This document shows, piece after piece, positions 1-6,777 of a stretch of DNA of 24,598 nucleotides. Source of the DNA: a virus. The stretch lies in IMG/VR virus record IMGVR_UViG_3300031256_000004, positions 1 through 24,598 of that record. The stretch is one strand, 5' to 3'. Position numbers and translations under genes: made by a program. The notes beneath the pieces are model-generated. The model did no database searches, was not told the origin of the DNA, and saw nothing but the letters and a program-made list of their open reading frames with translations. The stretch's first letter is position 1. Every line of letters starts with the position of its first letter.

Positions 1-1068
1 TTCGATTTCTACTGCCAGCGCATCCGGGGCGATCGTCTTACTTTTATACTCGGCAACCTGTTCGCCCGTCTCATAACAAAGTACCTGTATCACACTAGCG
101 TCTTTATCAACACCGGCACCAACATCGACACCAATTGTGTAGTGCATATCCGATCTAGGATAGCCATCAAGAATCCACAGAGTCTTATCAACTTCTCGCC
201 ACCGATTTGTTTGAAAGAAAGCCACTTTATGGAAAAATGAATCTCTCATAGCCATAAAGCACTCACTCAGGGTCATAGGATATTCCTGCTTAAATAGCTC
301 AATATCCATATCCATCTGACGAATTTTCATCCGTCTCCAAAGTACCTGACCCGGCGTTAGCTTTGGAAACTTCATAAGAAGTTCCGGCTCTTCAAACTCG
401 AGTGAGACTTCTATCGTACCATGAACCTTAGGATCATAAGGAATTGTATATTCCTCAAATTCATGCCACGGTAGAAAATGAAGCTGTGCATCATAGGTCA
501 TTTCCTGTGCCCTCAAGCAGCTTCTATGATACCAAGTCATTGCACCATTCCCAGTAGACTCACAAAAGATCTCGCCATTCGCAGGGACCGTCTGAAAAAG
601 AGCCGCAGTCATCGGCTTTGGATCATCCCAGAAGGCTACTTCAGAACAATGTAGATCTGTGATCATGTCACTACGGGCAGCCTCCGGAGAACCAGCAGTG
701 TAGATAGAGATCGAGGAGTCCGTGTCTGGGAAGGTCAATTCGTTCTTCGTATTGTAATGCAACTCTGGACTCGGCCCCTTCATATGAGCAAGGTAGTACT
801 TGACCCGAGCAAGCATCCTCTGAGTAGCAATTGTAGTATGCGCAACTATCCTTACATTTCGATTCCTCATAGCTACAGCCTTGACAGTAAACCTCCCAAG
901 GACATACGCCGAAACACCTTCCTGACGAGCCTTCGGGACCCAAAGCCTGATTGGCCATCCCGCTCTCCTTATAAGTTGTATTTTTGTGTCTAATGAATAC
1001 TGTGCCGAGTTCAGAATAAAATCAACGTCTTCTGCCTTCTTATTCGCAATCCTCAACGTCTGTTGCAT
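1..1068 (-). CDS. terL: Terminase large subunit, partial (C-terminus beyond window edge)
   Basis: This is the motor and nuclease that cuts and pumps phage DNA into the prohead. Reading leftward from ATG 1068, 356 codons are open to base 1. Residues about 46-55 (KARQEGVSAY) match the deviant Walker A of terminases. Residues 142-149 (SEVAFWDD) match the Walker B region with its catalytic Glu, and CESTGNG downstream fits the coupling motif. IGVDVGAG near residue 313 is the start of the RNase H-like nuclease domain, with its first catalytic Asp at 315. The rest of the nuclease is outside the window. The start is chosen because AGAGGG lies 7 nt upstream and it overlaps the upstream HTH gene by 29 nt, implying translational coupling. 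The order small subunit then large subunit is usual. No open frame in the short ORFs drawn over this region competes with it. Confidence 0.93.
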   Translation of the reverse strand, partial: MQQTLRIANKKAEDVDFILNSAQYSLDTKIQLIRRAGWPIRLWVPKARQEGVSAYVLGRFTVKAVAMRNRNVRIVAHTTIATQRMLARVKYYLAHMKGPSPELHYNTKNELTFPDTDSSISIYTAGSPEAARSDMITDLHCSEVAFWDDPKPMTAALFQTVPANGEIFCESTGNGAMTWYHRSCLRAQEMTYDAQLHFLPWHEFEEYTIPYDPKVHGTIEVSLEFEEPELLMKFPKLTPGQVLWRRMKIRQMDMDIELFKQEYPMTLSECFMAMRDSFFHKVAFFQTNRWREVDKTLWILDGYPRSDMHYTIGVDVGAGVDKDASVIQVLCYETGEQVAEYKSKTIAPDALAVEIE

Positions 1069-1759
1069 AGCCAGACCCTCTGAGGTGCCCGTCCAGTGAT
1101 TTTGTTTCTGAATCTGAGGTAATATCCCTAGAATCTGAGTTTCCGACATTTATATTTATCTTAGCATCGATGTTTTTTAAAAGCGAGCTCATAAATTGAG
1201 CAGCACTCATATCACCTTCCTTAGGCTTATCTTCTCGCTTCGCAAGGCCTTTTCCATTCAGTCGAAAGATCCGGTCGGCAGTCTTTATTCGAGTATCCAA
1301 ATCTACATGCTTTCGAATACCGTCTCGATAGGCCTCTAAGGCAGAGCCCATAAGTGACGAAATGTCTTCATCAAGACTTTCCATTAGATATGCCTTTGCT
1401 GCGCGGACCCTATGCTGACGAAGCCTCAGATTAATCGCCACCTCAGTCACATGGAAAAACTCAGCAAGCTCTCGAGTCTTCCAGCCTTGCATATGCAATC
1501 GAAGCGTCCTATATTCCATAGGGCTCAGAGCCATCACAGGATTATTATCTACCTCTTCTCGCGACAGGTATATACTATTTGCATACCCTGGATTCGGTCT
1601 AGGCTTTCGGCCCCGCTTAGCACCATGAGAAACCGCGGGAAGCATATCTCGAAACACTGCACCAGACAAAATCATCAGCGTGTCTGGCAACAACTCAAAA
1701 GGCCCTACAGCAAAAGGCTCCCCGACTTCCATTTGTTGAATATCACTCATGTTGCCCAT
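1040..1759 (-). CDS. HTH DNA-binding protein, probable terminase small subunit
   Basis: A 239-residue protein directly upstream of the large terminase and overlapping it by 29 nt. Residues about 79-123 (LSPMEYRTLRLHMQGW, then TRELAEFFHV) look like a LuxR/sigma-region-4 type helix-turn-helix. This fits small terminase subunits, which recognise the packaging site and load the large subunit. Residues 47-56 are a basic stretch (AKRGRKPRPN). The C-terminal third is polar, as expected for the part contacting the large subunit. The start is uncertain: ATG 1759 has no clear Shine-Dalgarno, and ATG 1750 (fourth residue) has a weak GGATGG upstream. The role is inferred from position and the HTH; a general regulator is the alternative. 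Confidence 0.75.
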   Translation of the reverse strand: MGNMSDIQQMEVGEPFAVGPFELLPDTLMILSGAVFRDMLPAVSHGAKRGRKPRPNPGYANSIYLSREEVDNNPVMALSPMEYRTLRLHMQGWKTRELAEFFHVTEVAINLRLRQHRVRAAKAYLMESLDEDISSLMGSALEAYRDGIRKHVDLDTRIKTADRIFRLNGKGLAKREDKPKEGDMSAAQFMSSLLKNIDAKININVGNSDSRDITSDSETKSLDGHLRGSGYATDVEDCE

Positions 1760-1811
1760 CCATTGGTCGATTTGTCTCAGTTCGGGAATCGAAGAAGGAC
1801 AAGGATCCCAA

Positions 1812-1868
1812 GGCTTCGAGACTCATGTGAGTATCTGTGGGAGAGCACACAGAGAGAGTCTCGAAGCC
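1812..1868. repeat. Perfect 12-bp inverted repeat, 33-nt spacer
   Basis: GGCTTCGAGACT at 1812-1823 is the exact reverse complement of AGTCTCGAAGCC at 1857-1868. It lies upstream of the leftward terminase pair. Neither side is followed by a convincing T-run, so a leader RNA hairpin or a protein binding site is more likely than a terminator. Confidence 0.7.
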
Positions 1869-1922
1869 CGGGGGCTGTTTCAGTTTGTCTAAGGCGCCTC
1901 TTGTTTGGGGCTGGAGCCCCCG
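1869..1922. repeat. Perfect 8-bp inverted repeat with inner hairpin
   Basis: CGGGGGCT at 1869-1876 pairs with AGCCCCCG at 1915-1922. Within the right half, GGGGC-TGGA-GCCCC (1907-1920) can form a separate tight hairpin that competes with it. It abuts the 1812-1868 repeat, so the two together form a compact structured block upstream of the terminase genes. Confidence 0.55.
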
Positions 1923-2118
1923 AGAGAGGTGTTTTCTGAATCCTTCTTTGAAATTCATTATTTTTCAGAGTGGAAATTTTTGGTAGTTAGAAATATGGTC
2001 TAAGATACTTGGACCCGCGCACTGAAAAGGGGGGTACAAGTGTTCATAGTTGGGTGAATGTTTGTTCCTTTGAGTTTGGCACACGGTGTGCATGGGTGCA
2101 AGTGTTGGGCCACGTTCG

Positions 2119-2300
2119 GGCATGATTTTGTATTTTGTGTTTTGTATGATGTGGAAAAAAGGTGTATCTTGCGCGCGGAAAATGGCACGGTATATGTATA
2201 TGTTGCAATTTCCGTGCCACTTTTGGGCAAGATGGGAGAAATAAATGGCCTGATCCAATCGGGTCTCCGGTTCAAGGGCTCATGTGATCATGCCAGGGGT
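2119..2300. repeat. Left arm of imperfect long inverted repeat
   Basis: Read on the minus strand, this arm contains four blocks that recur in the same order on the plus strand of 2519-2825. They are 2286-2269 (18 bases exact with 2527-2544), 2241-2232 (TTTCTCCCAT, also 2647-2656), 2220-2190 (ATTGCAACATATA core, also 2758-2770) and 2154-2119 (about 30 of 36 matching 2791-2825 with one gap). Order and orientation are conserved on both arms, which chance similarity would not produce. Within this arm TGGCACGG (2183-2190) and CCGTGCCA (2212-2219) form an extra hairpin. Confidence 0.75.
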
Positions 2301-2518
2301 GCCCCTAGATCAAAAAATGTTTCAACATCGCAAATCATATTTGAATAAAAAAAAATATATAAGAACATATAGAAACCCCATACATATCAAACATATGCAT
2401 TTATGCAAGTCCCATGCCATATTAGAAAAGTGAACATTTGGACACCCCAAAAACACGCTTTTTCACAAAAAACCCCATAATTTCAAACACCTACGCCCGG
2501 TGAACATATGGGACCCCC

Positions 2519-2825
2519 AGCATGAACACATGAGCCCTTGAACCAGGGAACCAAAGACCCAATGGTTCAAAATATGCATTCCAAGCAGGCCCGGCAGATT
2601 CTTCCCAAATGGGCATTTATTGCCGCCAAAACAGGCAAAATATGCCATTTCTCCCATTGGCACACCTTATGCATTACCTTGGAAAAAACGCCCAAAAAAC
2701 TCAAGCATTTCAACGCATTACGAAAAAATGTGTCCGTTTTTGTCCTTTGGCACCCACATTGCAACATATATACATGACTCCAGACGGGGATCACATCATA
2801 CAAGACACCTTATCAAAATCATGCC
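2519..2825. repeat. Right arm of imperfect long inverted repeat
   Basis: Partner of the 2119-2300 arm. It is about 120 bases longer because the matching blocks are separated by extra A/C-rich sequence, for example between 2545 and 2640 and between 2660 and 2745. The 18-base block 2527-2544 is identical to the reverse complement of 2269-2286, and with one mismatch the match extends a further 7 bases. Confidence 0.75.
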
Positions 2826-2839
2826 GTGATCCCTGTCTG
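2781..2839. repeat. 14-bp stem hairpin upstream of first early gene
   Basis: CAGACGGGGATCAC (2781-2794) pairs with GTGATCCCTGTCTG (2826-2839), all Watson-Crick except one G-T pair. The loop is about 31 nt and contains the outermost block of the long inverted repeat. There is no following T-run, so a terminator is unlikely; a structured leader, cruciform or binding site fits better. Confidence 0.65.
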
Positions 2840-2850
2840 TATCTTGTTCA

Positions 2851-2880
2851 TTGAAATGCAATCTTACGATTGCCTATCTA
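2851..2880 (+). promoter_or_regulatory. Possible sigma70-like promoter with palindromic operator in the spacer
   Basis: TTGAAA at 2851-2856 and TATCTA at 2875-2880 are separated by 18 bases. The spacer is filled by the perfect palindrome GCAATC-TTAC-GATTGC (2858-2873), the arrangement expected of an operator. Transcription from it would start very close to the GGGAG ribosome binding site of the 2903 gene, so the leader would be short. The promoter boxes are only moderate matches; the palindrome itself is certain. Confidence 0.4.
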
Positions 2881-2902
2881 ATATCTTTTTGGGAGAAAAA
2901 TC

Positions 2903-3487
2903 ATGACTGAAGAAAGTACCCATCTTGCAACATATCCCGCGACGTCTTCGGATGTACCACGGGATGCAAGGACAGAAGATTGCTACATCAAGATAGATGT
3001 ATGCAAAGCATTCAAGTATCAGATCGACATGTCGGCCCAAAAACCAGACGTCTTTCACGCCTGGACCAAAGGCTCAGAATCCTTGCGAACCCTTGTGGAT
3101 CATTCGATCCGGATCAAGGGAGCCGACGCACTTCGTGGCTATATGCAGGACGTTTTTGGCGAACCCAACAAAGCGATTCGTGAAAACTACACAGCCTACG
3201 CCGCGCAAATCGGATCCGATCCGGAAAAACTCTCGAAAGTCCGAGAGTACATGATTTCCTGGTGCTGGGAAGGCAAGGTAACAAAGCCAAAAACCCTGGA
3301 AGCCCAACTCGCCGAATGCATCGCAGCACAAGGAAAAATCGTACAAGCTGCAAAAGCTGGCAAGTACGTCACAGCCGACGACAAGAAGCAAGCCAAAGCC
3401 CAACTTACAGCTTTGGTTGACAAACGTGCCGCCCTGGAAACCCAACTCGCCGACCAAGAAACCGATCTGGACGAGCTTTTCGACTAA
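2903..3487 (+). CDS. Hypothetical early protein with C-terminal coiled coil
   Basis: First gene of the rightward block, 194 residues, with GGGAG 7 nt before the ATG. I do not recognise the family. Residues about 100-115 (YAAQIGSDPEKLSKVR) begin a helical region. Residues about 130-190 are rich in Ala, Lys, Gln and Leu with long charged heptad-like runs, suggesting a coiled coil, and the tail is acidic (ETDLDELFD). Its sequence looks richer in G and C than the genes that follow. It sits alone between a palindromic promoter-like site and a terminator, so it is probably a separately transcribed, strongly expressed early gene. Its function is unknown. Confidence 0.85.
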   Translation: MTEESTHLATYPATSSDVPRDARTEDCYIKIDVCKAFKYQIDMSAQKPDVFHAWTKGSESLRTLVDHSIRIKGADALRGYMQDVFGEPNKAIRENYTAYAAQIGSDPEKLSKVREYMISWCWEGKVTKPKTLEAQLAECIAAQGKIVQAAKAGKYVTADDKKQAKAQLTALVDKRAALETQLADQETDLDELFD

Positions 3488-3513
3488 AACCTTTGGTTTT
3501 TCCCGCAACCTGC

Positions 3514-3545
3514 AAAGGCCTACACTGAAAGACGTGTGGGCTTTT
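3514..3545 (+). terminator. Rho-independent terminator after 2903 gene
   Basis: GCCTACAC (3518-3525) pairs with GTGTGGGC (3534-3541) around an 8-nt loop. AAAG before the stem and TTTT after it extend the pairing. It lies 27 nt after the stop codon. Confidence 0.7.
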
Positions 3546-3563
3546 CGCATTTATGCAGCTTAG

Positions 3564-3605
3564 CAAATCGTATGATTTCAAAGTCTCGCTCATACGATTT
3601 GTTTT
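3564..3605 (+). repeat. Perfect 12-bp inverted repeat followed by TTTT
   Basis: CAAATCGTATGA (3564-3575) pairs exactly with TCATACGATTTG (3590-3601) with a 14-nt loop, then TTTTGC. It could be a second terminator in tandem with the one at 3518. It could instead be an operator for the gene at 3644, since its TACGATT half-site also occurs in the 2858-2873 palindrome. Confidence 0.6.
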
Positions 3606-3643
3606 GCTTCATAGAGACTTAAGAAATATCTTTGGGAGACATC

Positions 3644-3940
3644 ATGAAAGCTCTTTTCATACATCATACGGCAGCCGGACGCGAAGCTGGCCTTTATGAT
3701 AAGCCCTGGAGACTAATAGAACCTGACTTTGAAGTCAATGATGTATTTATTACTCGAGACGGGCAGTTAGGCTTATCTAAGACAAAGAATAGACTATGCC
3801 CGCCAAAAGATTTTACCTGTGTTATCACTACCAACAGCAAAGAGGAAATCTTAGCTATGTGGGATAAGAAAGCGCAACGTTTTTCTACTACTTGGGTTGG
3901 TGGCATAGATATCAAACACATCTGGAATAACTATCCTTAA
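3644..3940 (+). CDS. Hypothetical protein
   Basis: A 98-residue protein with TTTGGGAGA 4 nt before ATG 3644. An in-frame TTG at 3632 lies inside that ribosome binding site and is not a plausible start. No family is recognised. The protein is soluble-looking with conserved-looking aromatic residues near the end (STTWVGGIDI). It begins a run of small genes that share the same leader motif (also before 3962). Confidence 0.8.
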   Translation: MKALFIHHTAAGREAGLYDKPWRLIEPDFEVNDVFITRDGQLGLSKTKNRLCPPKDFTCVITTNSKEEILAMWDKKAQRFSTTWVGGIDIKHIWNNYP

Positions 3941-3961
3941 TTTATCTTTGGGAGACAAAAA

Positions 3962-4183
3962 ATGAAACTTCTTGCACAAGTCCTCAGGGAGGCCGCGGCG
4001 ATCCGTGAAGCCTCCTTCGACGAAGAAAAAGGATCGTATAGACTACCTGATCCTGAGGCAGTAAAAGTATCCATCAAGCGTCTCGGATACGATGACCGCT
4101 ATCTATTCCCAGCAACCTTGATGATTTATCACTGGAACGATTGCATGGCCTGGATTGATTCTGTCCTAGGAGAAAGAAAATGA
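3962..4183 (+). CDS. Hypothetical protein
   Basis: A 73-residue protein with TTTGGGAGA 8 nt upstream of its ATG, in a leader (ATCTTTGGGAGACA) identical to that of the gene before it. It ends in ATGA, overlapping the start of the next gene, so the two are translationally coupled. It has no recognised domain; it is predicted helical, with a C-terminal Trp-rich segment (YHWNDCMAWIDSV). Confidence 0.82.
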   Translation: MKLLAQVLREAAAIREASFDEEKGSYRLPDPEAVKVSIKRLGYDDRYLFPATLMIYHWNDCMAWIDSVLGERK

Positions 4184-4584
4184 CCGAACTCGAAGCATTA
4201 GAAAAGTCTGTAGTTTTATGGACAGTCTTAGTAGAGCGCTTATCAGCCTTGCAAACTACAGAGATAGAAGGGCTTGACGAACACGATTTAACTCGCTTAA
4301 AAGAAACCATAGATCTAGGCATTCGGAATTGTGCCTGGCGTTGTTACCTATGCGAGTTTTTTACTGTCGCTTATGACTTCGATAGCGATCCTACAGACGT
4401 AAACTGTAATGCTTGCTGCATCTCCGCCGATTGTGGTGAGTGTAATATAGACGAAGACAATCAATTCACAGAACTAACTAAGTATGGCAACTCAAGAATC
4501 AAAAAACTTCGTGCTGCGAATCGTATGCTTCGATCTATGAAAAAGCGGCGATCGGAGCTTCAAAAGCAGGAGACCCAAAAATGA
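4180..4584 (+). CDS. Cys-rich putative zinc-binding protein, N-module type
   Basis: A 134-residue protein with Cys pairs CYLC (55-58) and CNAC (76-79), further Cys at 80, 85 and 88, then a basic helix RIKKLRAANRMLRSM (106-120). The same modules in the same order make up the N-terminal half of the 5702-6406 protein, where the helix is RIKRLRAANRILRAM. The paired Cys suggest one bound zinc; the basic helix suggests nucleic acid contact. Both are inferences. It overlaps the previous gene by ATGA and the next by 4 nt. Confidence 0.88.
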   Translation: MTELEALEKSVVLWTVLVERLSALQTTEIEGLDEHDLTRLKETIDLGIRNCAWRCYLCEFFTVAYDFDSDPTDVNCNACCISADCGECNIDEDNQFTELTKYGNSRIKKLRAANRMLRSMKKRRSELQKQETQK

Positions 4585-4739
4585 AACTACTCTTCGACCT
4601 TCGAGACTCTGAAGGAAACATCCTTCGTACGCGTCTCATACACTCAAAACTAGTCCGAAACTTAAACCTAATCGAAATGCTGGTGAAATCCAACACGCGA
4701 TGGTACAAGGTTGACGTTGATAATCAAGTTGACGGCTAG
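4581..4739 (+). CDS. Small hypothetical protein (52 aa)
   Basis: A frame of 52 codons overlapping the stop of the preceding gene by ATGA, with GGAG 9 nt upstream in that gene's end. It starts MKLLFDLRDSEG and ends WYKVDVDNQVDG. The start suggests a beta-hairpin, the end a charged strand. No family is recognised. The overlap pattern typical of this phage and the good ribosome binding site are the support. Confidence 0.7.
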   Translation: MKLLFDLRDSEGNILRTRLIHSKLVRNLNLIEMLVKSNTRWYKVDVDNQVDG

Positions 4740-4768
4740 CCACTAATCCAATAAAGGAGGAAAATAAC

Positions 4769-4981
4769 ATGCCTACTGAAGAAACCAGAAACACTAAAGA
4801 ATGGAAAGATAGCCTGGACAAGGTACAAAAGTTCTTTGATAAAGTCGTAGAAGCTAATAAGTTATTTCATATCGAGGCAACCGACTGTGATTACTATGAA
4901 TTATTTGGCCGTCTTGAGGCACTTTCAGATAACCTAATAAGCGCTCGCGTAGCTCTAGGAAATCTAACAAAGACCCTATAA
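4769..4981 (+). CDS. Small hypothetical helical protein (70 aa)
   Basis: A 70-residue, probably all-helical, acidic protein with a textbook AAGGAGG 8 nt before ATG. No family is recognised. It is the last gene before a strong terminator at 5011-5056. Confidence 0.82.
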   Translation: MPTEETRNTKEWKDSLDKVQKFFDKVVEANKLFHIEATDCDYYELFGRLEALSDNLISARVALGNLTKTL

Positions 4982-5010
4982 AATCCCCAATGAGAGCTCT
5001 CTAAGGAGAC

Positions 5011-5056
5011 TCTCTCAGGTTGCACAAAAATTGTGCGGCCTGAGAGGCTTTTCTTT
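5011..5056 (+). terminator. Strong hairpin terminator with possible antiterminator
   Basis: CTCTCAGG (5012-5019) continues through TTGCACAA and pairs with TTGTGC-GG-CCTGAGAG (5031-5046), a 16-pair stem with two G-T pairs and a tiny loop, followed by CTTTTCTTT. TGAGAG at 4991-4996 can instead pair with CTCTCA at 5012-5017, which would break the base of the terminator, so a read-through switch is possible. Confidence 0.75.
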
Positions 5057-5103
5057 GTTGCCTCTTTTTCGTAAAAACTTTTTCTTTGGGAGAAAAAAAA
5101 AAG

Positions 5104-5481
5104 ATGAAAAAACTTACAAGAACAAAAGCCGAGACCGTACAAGAGCATCGAAAGCTCTGGAAGCGGATTGCAAAAGACTCGCTTGCTGCGAAGCTGGAAC
5201 TTAGCGGTGTGATAAATAACTGTTATTTTTGTCACTATACTGTGGAGCGTCGAGAAGGTCGGGTTATATTGGATAACGGTTGGCTATATTATCCAAGACG
5301 CATAGACTGCAAACGTTTCTGTCCCGGACTTTGGAAAGATGCTGCTGGTCGTATACTTAGCAAATGTGTATGTTTTGGCTCTTCATATTATTTATGGGCC
5401 TTTTGCTCCTCGGATAAGGCAAAAGACTACGCTTTAGAAGTAGCAAACATTGAGATTCGAAGGGAGAAAAAAGATGACTAA
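5104..5481 (+). CDS. Cys-rich putative zinc-binding protein, C-module type
   Basis: A 125-residue member of a phage protein family with the pattern CxxC, then CxxxCPxxW, then an aromatic Yxx W, ending in an IANxxxR-like motif. Here these are CYFC (40-43), CKRFCPGLW (69-77), YYLW (95-98) and VANIEIR (113-119). It is closely related to the 6403 protein (both start MKKLTRTK) and to the C-terminal half of the 5702 protein. Zinc binding is inferred from the Cys spacing; the function of the family is not known to me. The start at 5104 follows a TTTGGGAG leader; a TTG at 5086 lies inside it and is rejected. Confidence 0.88.
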   Translation: MKKLTRTKAETVQEHRKLWKRIAKDSLAAKLELSGVINNCYFCHYTVERREGRVILDNGWLYYPRRIDCKRFCPGLWKDAAGRILSKCVCFGSSYYLWAFCSSDKAKDYALEVANIEIRREKKDD

Positions 5482-5692
5482 AAAACACAAACATATAGAT
5501 CTATCCACAAAGACTTGCGCGCATCGAGATTGTTCGAAGCGCCTGAAACAGCGTCTTGTGGAAAAAAAACCCACAGTGAGCCTTTGCTACCTGCACTATA
5601 GAGAGCAGGAAGCAGGACGAAGTCACTTCATCGATATGCAGCCGCGAAAGAAACGAATCAAGGCAGGGTTGCCTGTCAGGGATTATGTATAA
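5474..5692 (+). CDS. Small putative zinc-finger protein (72 aa)
   Basis: A 72-residue basic protein overlapping the previous gene by 8 nt, with AGGGAG 8 nt before ATG. It holds CAHRDC and then CYLH, about 17 residues apart, a Cys/His pattern that could bind one zinc. A basic C-terminal stretch (RKKRIKAG) could contact nucleic acid. No family is recognised. Confidence 0.8.
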   Translation: MTKKHKHIDLSTKTCAHRDCSKRLKQRLVEKKPTVSLCYLHYREQEAGRSHFIDMQPRKKRIKAGLPVRDYV

Positions 5693-5701
5693 GGAGACAA
5701 A

Positions 5702-6406
5702 ATGACAGAAATAAGTAAGGAAGTCGAACTTGAAGCGTTGAATAGGTCTATTGCTCTTTGGACGCCCCTGATTACAGAACTCCAGGCAATGGACGAGGCT
5801 ACTCTTAATGAGCTAGAGGAGTATGATATTCAAACAATTAAGGAGCTTATAGATCCTGAGGTAGCAATACGGATTTGGAACTGTTATTTATGCGCAATGT
5901 TTTGGAACGGTACTATTGGGGTAGATTGTGAGCGTTGTTGCGTGGGCATCGCCTGTGGGCCTTGTAAGGATGACGACTTTAACGAGTATAAGATACTGGT
6001 AAACCCAGCGAGCCTTCGTATAAAAAGACTCCGCGCCGCAAATCGAATACTACGAGCGATGAAAGCAAGAAGGAAGCAACTTCAATCGGAGGTTGCCTTT
6101 CGATTGCATCAAAAGATGTGGCGAGAGCTTGCGGAGACTGGGCATGATAGAAAGCCTTGGTTGAAGGGCGTAAGGAACAATTGCTATCTCTGTCAGTATG
6201 TAGTAGACAAGGCTGGTAAGTTACAAGACGACATATGTCGTAAACACTGCCCTGCGATATGGCCGATTAAAAGTGAACGAACGTATTGGGCGGCCCCTTG
6301 TGAAGAGTCATATTACGGTCTTTGGCGAGATAGTTGCTTTCCTGACGACAGGCAAAAACTAGCCAAAAAGATCGCAAACTTAGAATATCGAAAGGAGGCG
6401 CGATGA
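5702..6406 (+). CDS. Two-module Cys-rich protein, fusion of N- and C-type modules
   Basis: A 234-residue protein with AAGGAG before ATG. Residues 1-130 match the 4180 protein (CYLC 61-64, CERC 76-79, then the basic helix RIKRLRAANRILRAM). Residues 135-234 match the 5104 and 6403 proteins (CYLC 161-164, CRKHCPAIW 179-187, YYGLW 204-208, IANLEYR 224-230). The two halves also resemble each other, each running Trp-x-x-Leu, then NCYLC, then a second Cys pair, so the family likely arose by duplication and fusion. Two zinc sites are inferred. It overlaps the next gene by ATGA. Confidence 0.9.
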   Translation: MTEISKEVELEALNRSIALWTPLITELQAMDEATLNELEEYDIQTIKELIDPEVAIRIWNCYLCAMFWNGTIGVDCERCCVGIACGPCKDDDFNEYKILVNPASLRIKRLRAANRILRAMKARRKQLQSEVAFRLHQKMWRELAETGHDRKPWLKGVRNNCYLCQYVVDKAGKLQDDICRKHCPAIWPIKSERTYWAAPCEESYYGLWRDSCFPDDRQKLAKKIANLEYRKEAR

Positions 6407-6777
6407 AAAAGCTCACAAGGACAAAACGCGAAGCTATACGCAAACATAGGAAATACTGGAAAAGGATTGCGAATGAGACACCCTACAGGCCTAAGCCCTC
6501 GTCATCTGACGTAATCAACGATTGCTATTTTTGCCATTATACTGTGGAACGCCAAGAAGGGAGAATCGTAGAGAAATCAGAATGGATTAAACCTCATTAC
6601 AAGTCGTGTGTTAAATTTTGCCCCGGGCTCTGGAAAGACCCTGAGGGGTTGGTTCTTAACTCTTGCGAAGAACAAAGTTCCTTATATTCTTTATGGTCGG
6701 CTAGCGTTAATCAGTTACTATCCACTCGTTATGCCTTGGCAATTGCGAACATAGAAATTAGAAAGGAGACACGATGA
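6403..6777 (+). CDS. Cys-rich putative zinc-binding protein, C-module type
   Basis: A 124-residue paralogue of the 5104 protein. Both start MKKLTRTK and share NDCYFCHYTVER-like and KFCPGLWKD-like segments; Cys are at 41, 44, 69 and 73. The ending IANIEIRKETR matches the family's terminal motif. AAGGAGG lies before ATG and both ends overlap neighbours by ATGA, so it is translationally coupled in a four-gene run. Confidence 0.9.
   Translation: MKKLTRTKREAIRKHRKYWKRIANETPYRPKPSSSDVINDCYFCHYTVERQEGRIVEKSEWIKPHYKSCVKFCPGLWKDPEGLVLNSCEEQSSLYSLWSASVNQLLSTRYALAIANIEIRKETR

Larger units (their letters stand above)
1760..2902. other. 1.1 kb divergent intergenic region with long inverted repeat; possible origin or control region
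   Basis: The gap separates leftward packaging genes from rightward early genes. Short frames exist on both strands but none has a ribosome binding site, recognisable motif or phage-like neighbour overlap. The plus strand is G/T-rich on the left (43 of 60 bases in 2041-2100) and A/C-rich on the right (41 of 60 in 2461-2520), with an A/T-rich middle near 2340-2420. Paired segments in inverted orientation, in the same order on each arm, show an imperfect long inverted repeat. Several shorter perfect inverted repeats are embedded. A replication origin, early promoter region or packaging site are all compatible; none is proven. Confidence 0.6.

Noticed and set aside
671-993. Short frames over the large terminase
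   Set aside because: They are other-frame shadows of the terminase, whose ATPase and nuclease motifs are clear in its own frame.
1743-1958. 71-codon minus-strand frame upstream of the small terminase gene
   Set aside because: No ribosome binding site before its ATG, it spans both perfect inverted repeats, and its composition looks random. Not supported as a gene, though not excluded.
1965-2860. Several 60-97 codon frames on both strands in the intergenic gap
   Set aside because: They overlap each other on both strands, lack ribosome binding sites, and lie over the long inverted repeat, whose mirrored arms generate matching frames.
3074-3593. Minus-strand frames over the 2903 gene
   Set aside because: Complementary shadows: the plus-strand frame has a ribosome binding site, an operator-like upstream site and a terminator.
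5021-5043. Leader peptide LHKNCAA starting at TTG inside the 5011-5056 terminator
   Set aside because: It needs a TTG start 11 nt from a weak GGAG and lies in the stem itself; too speculative to call.
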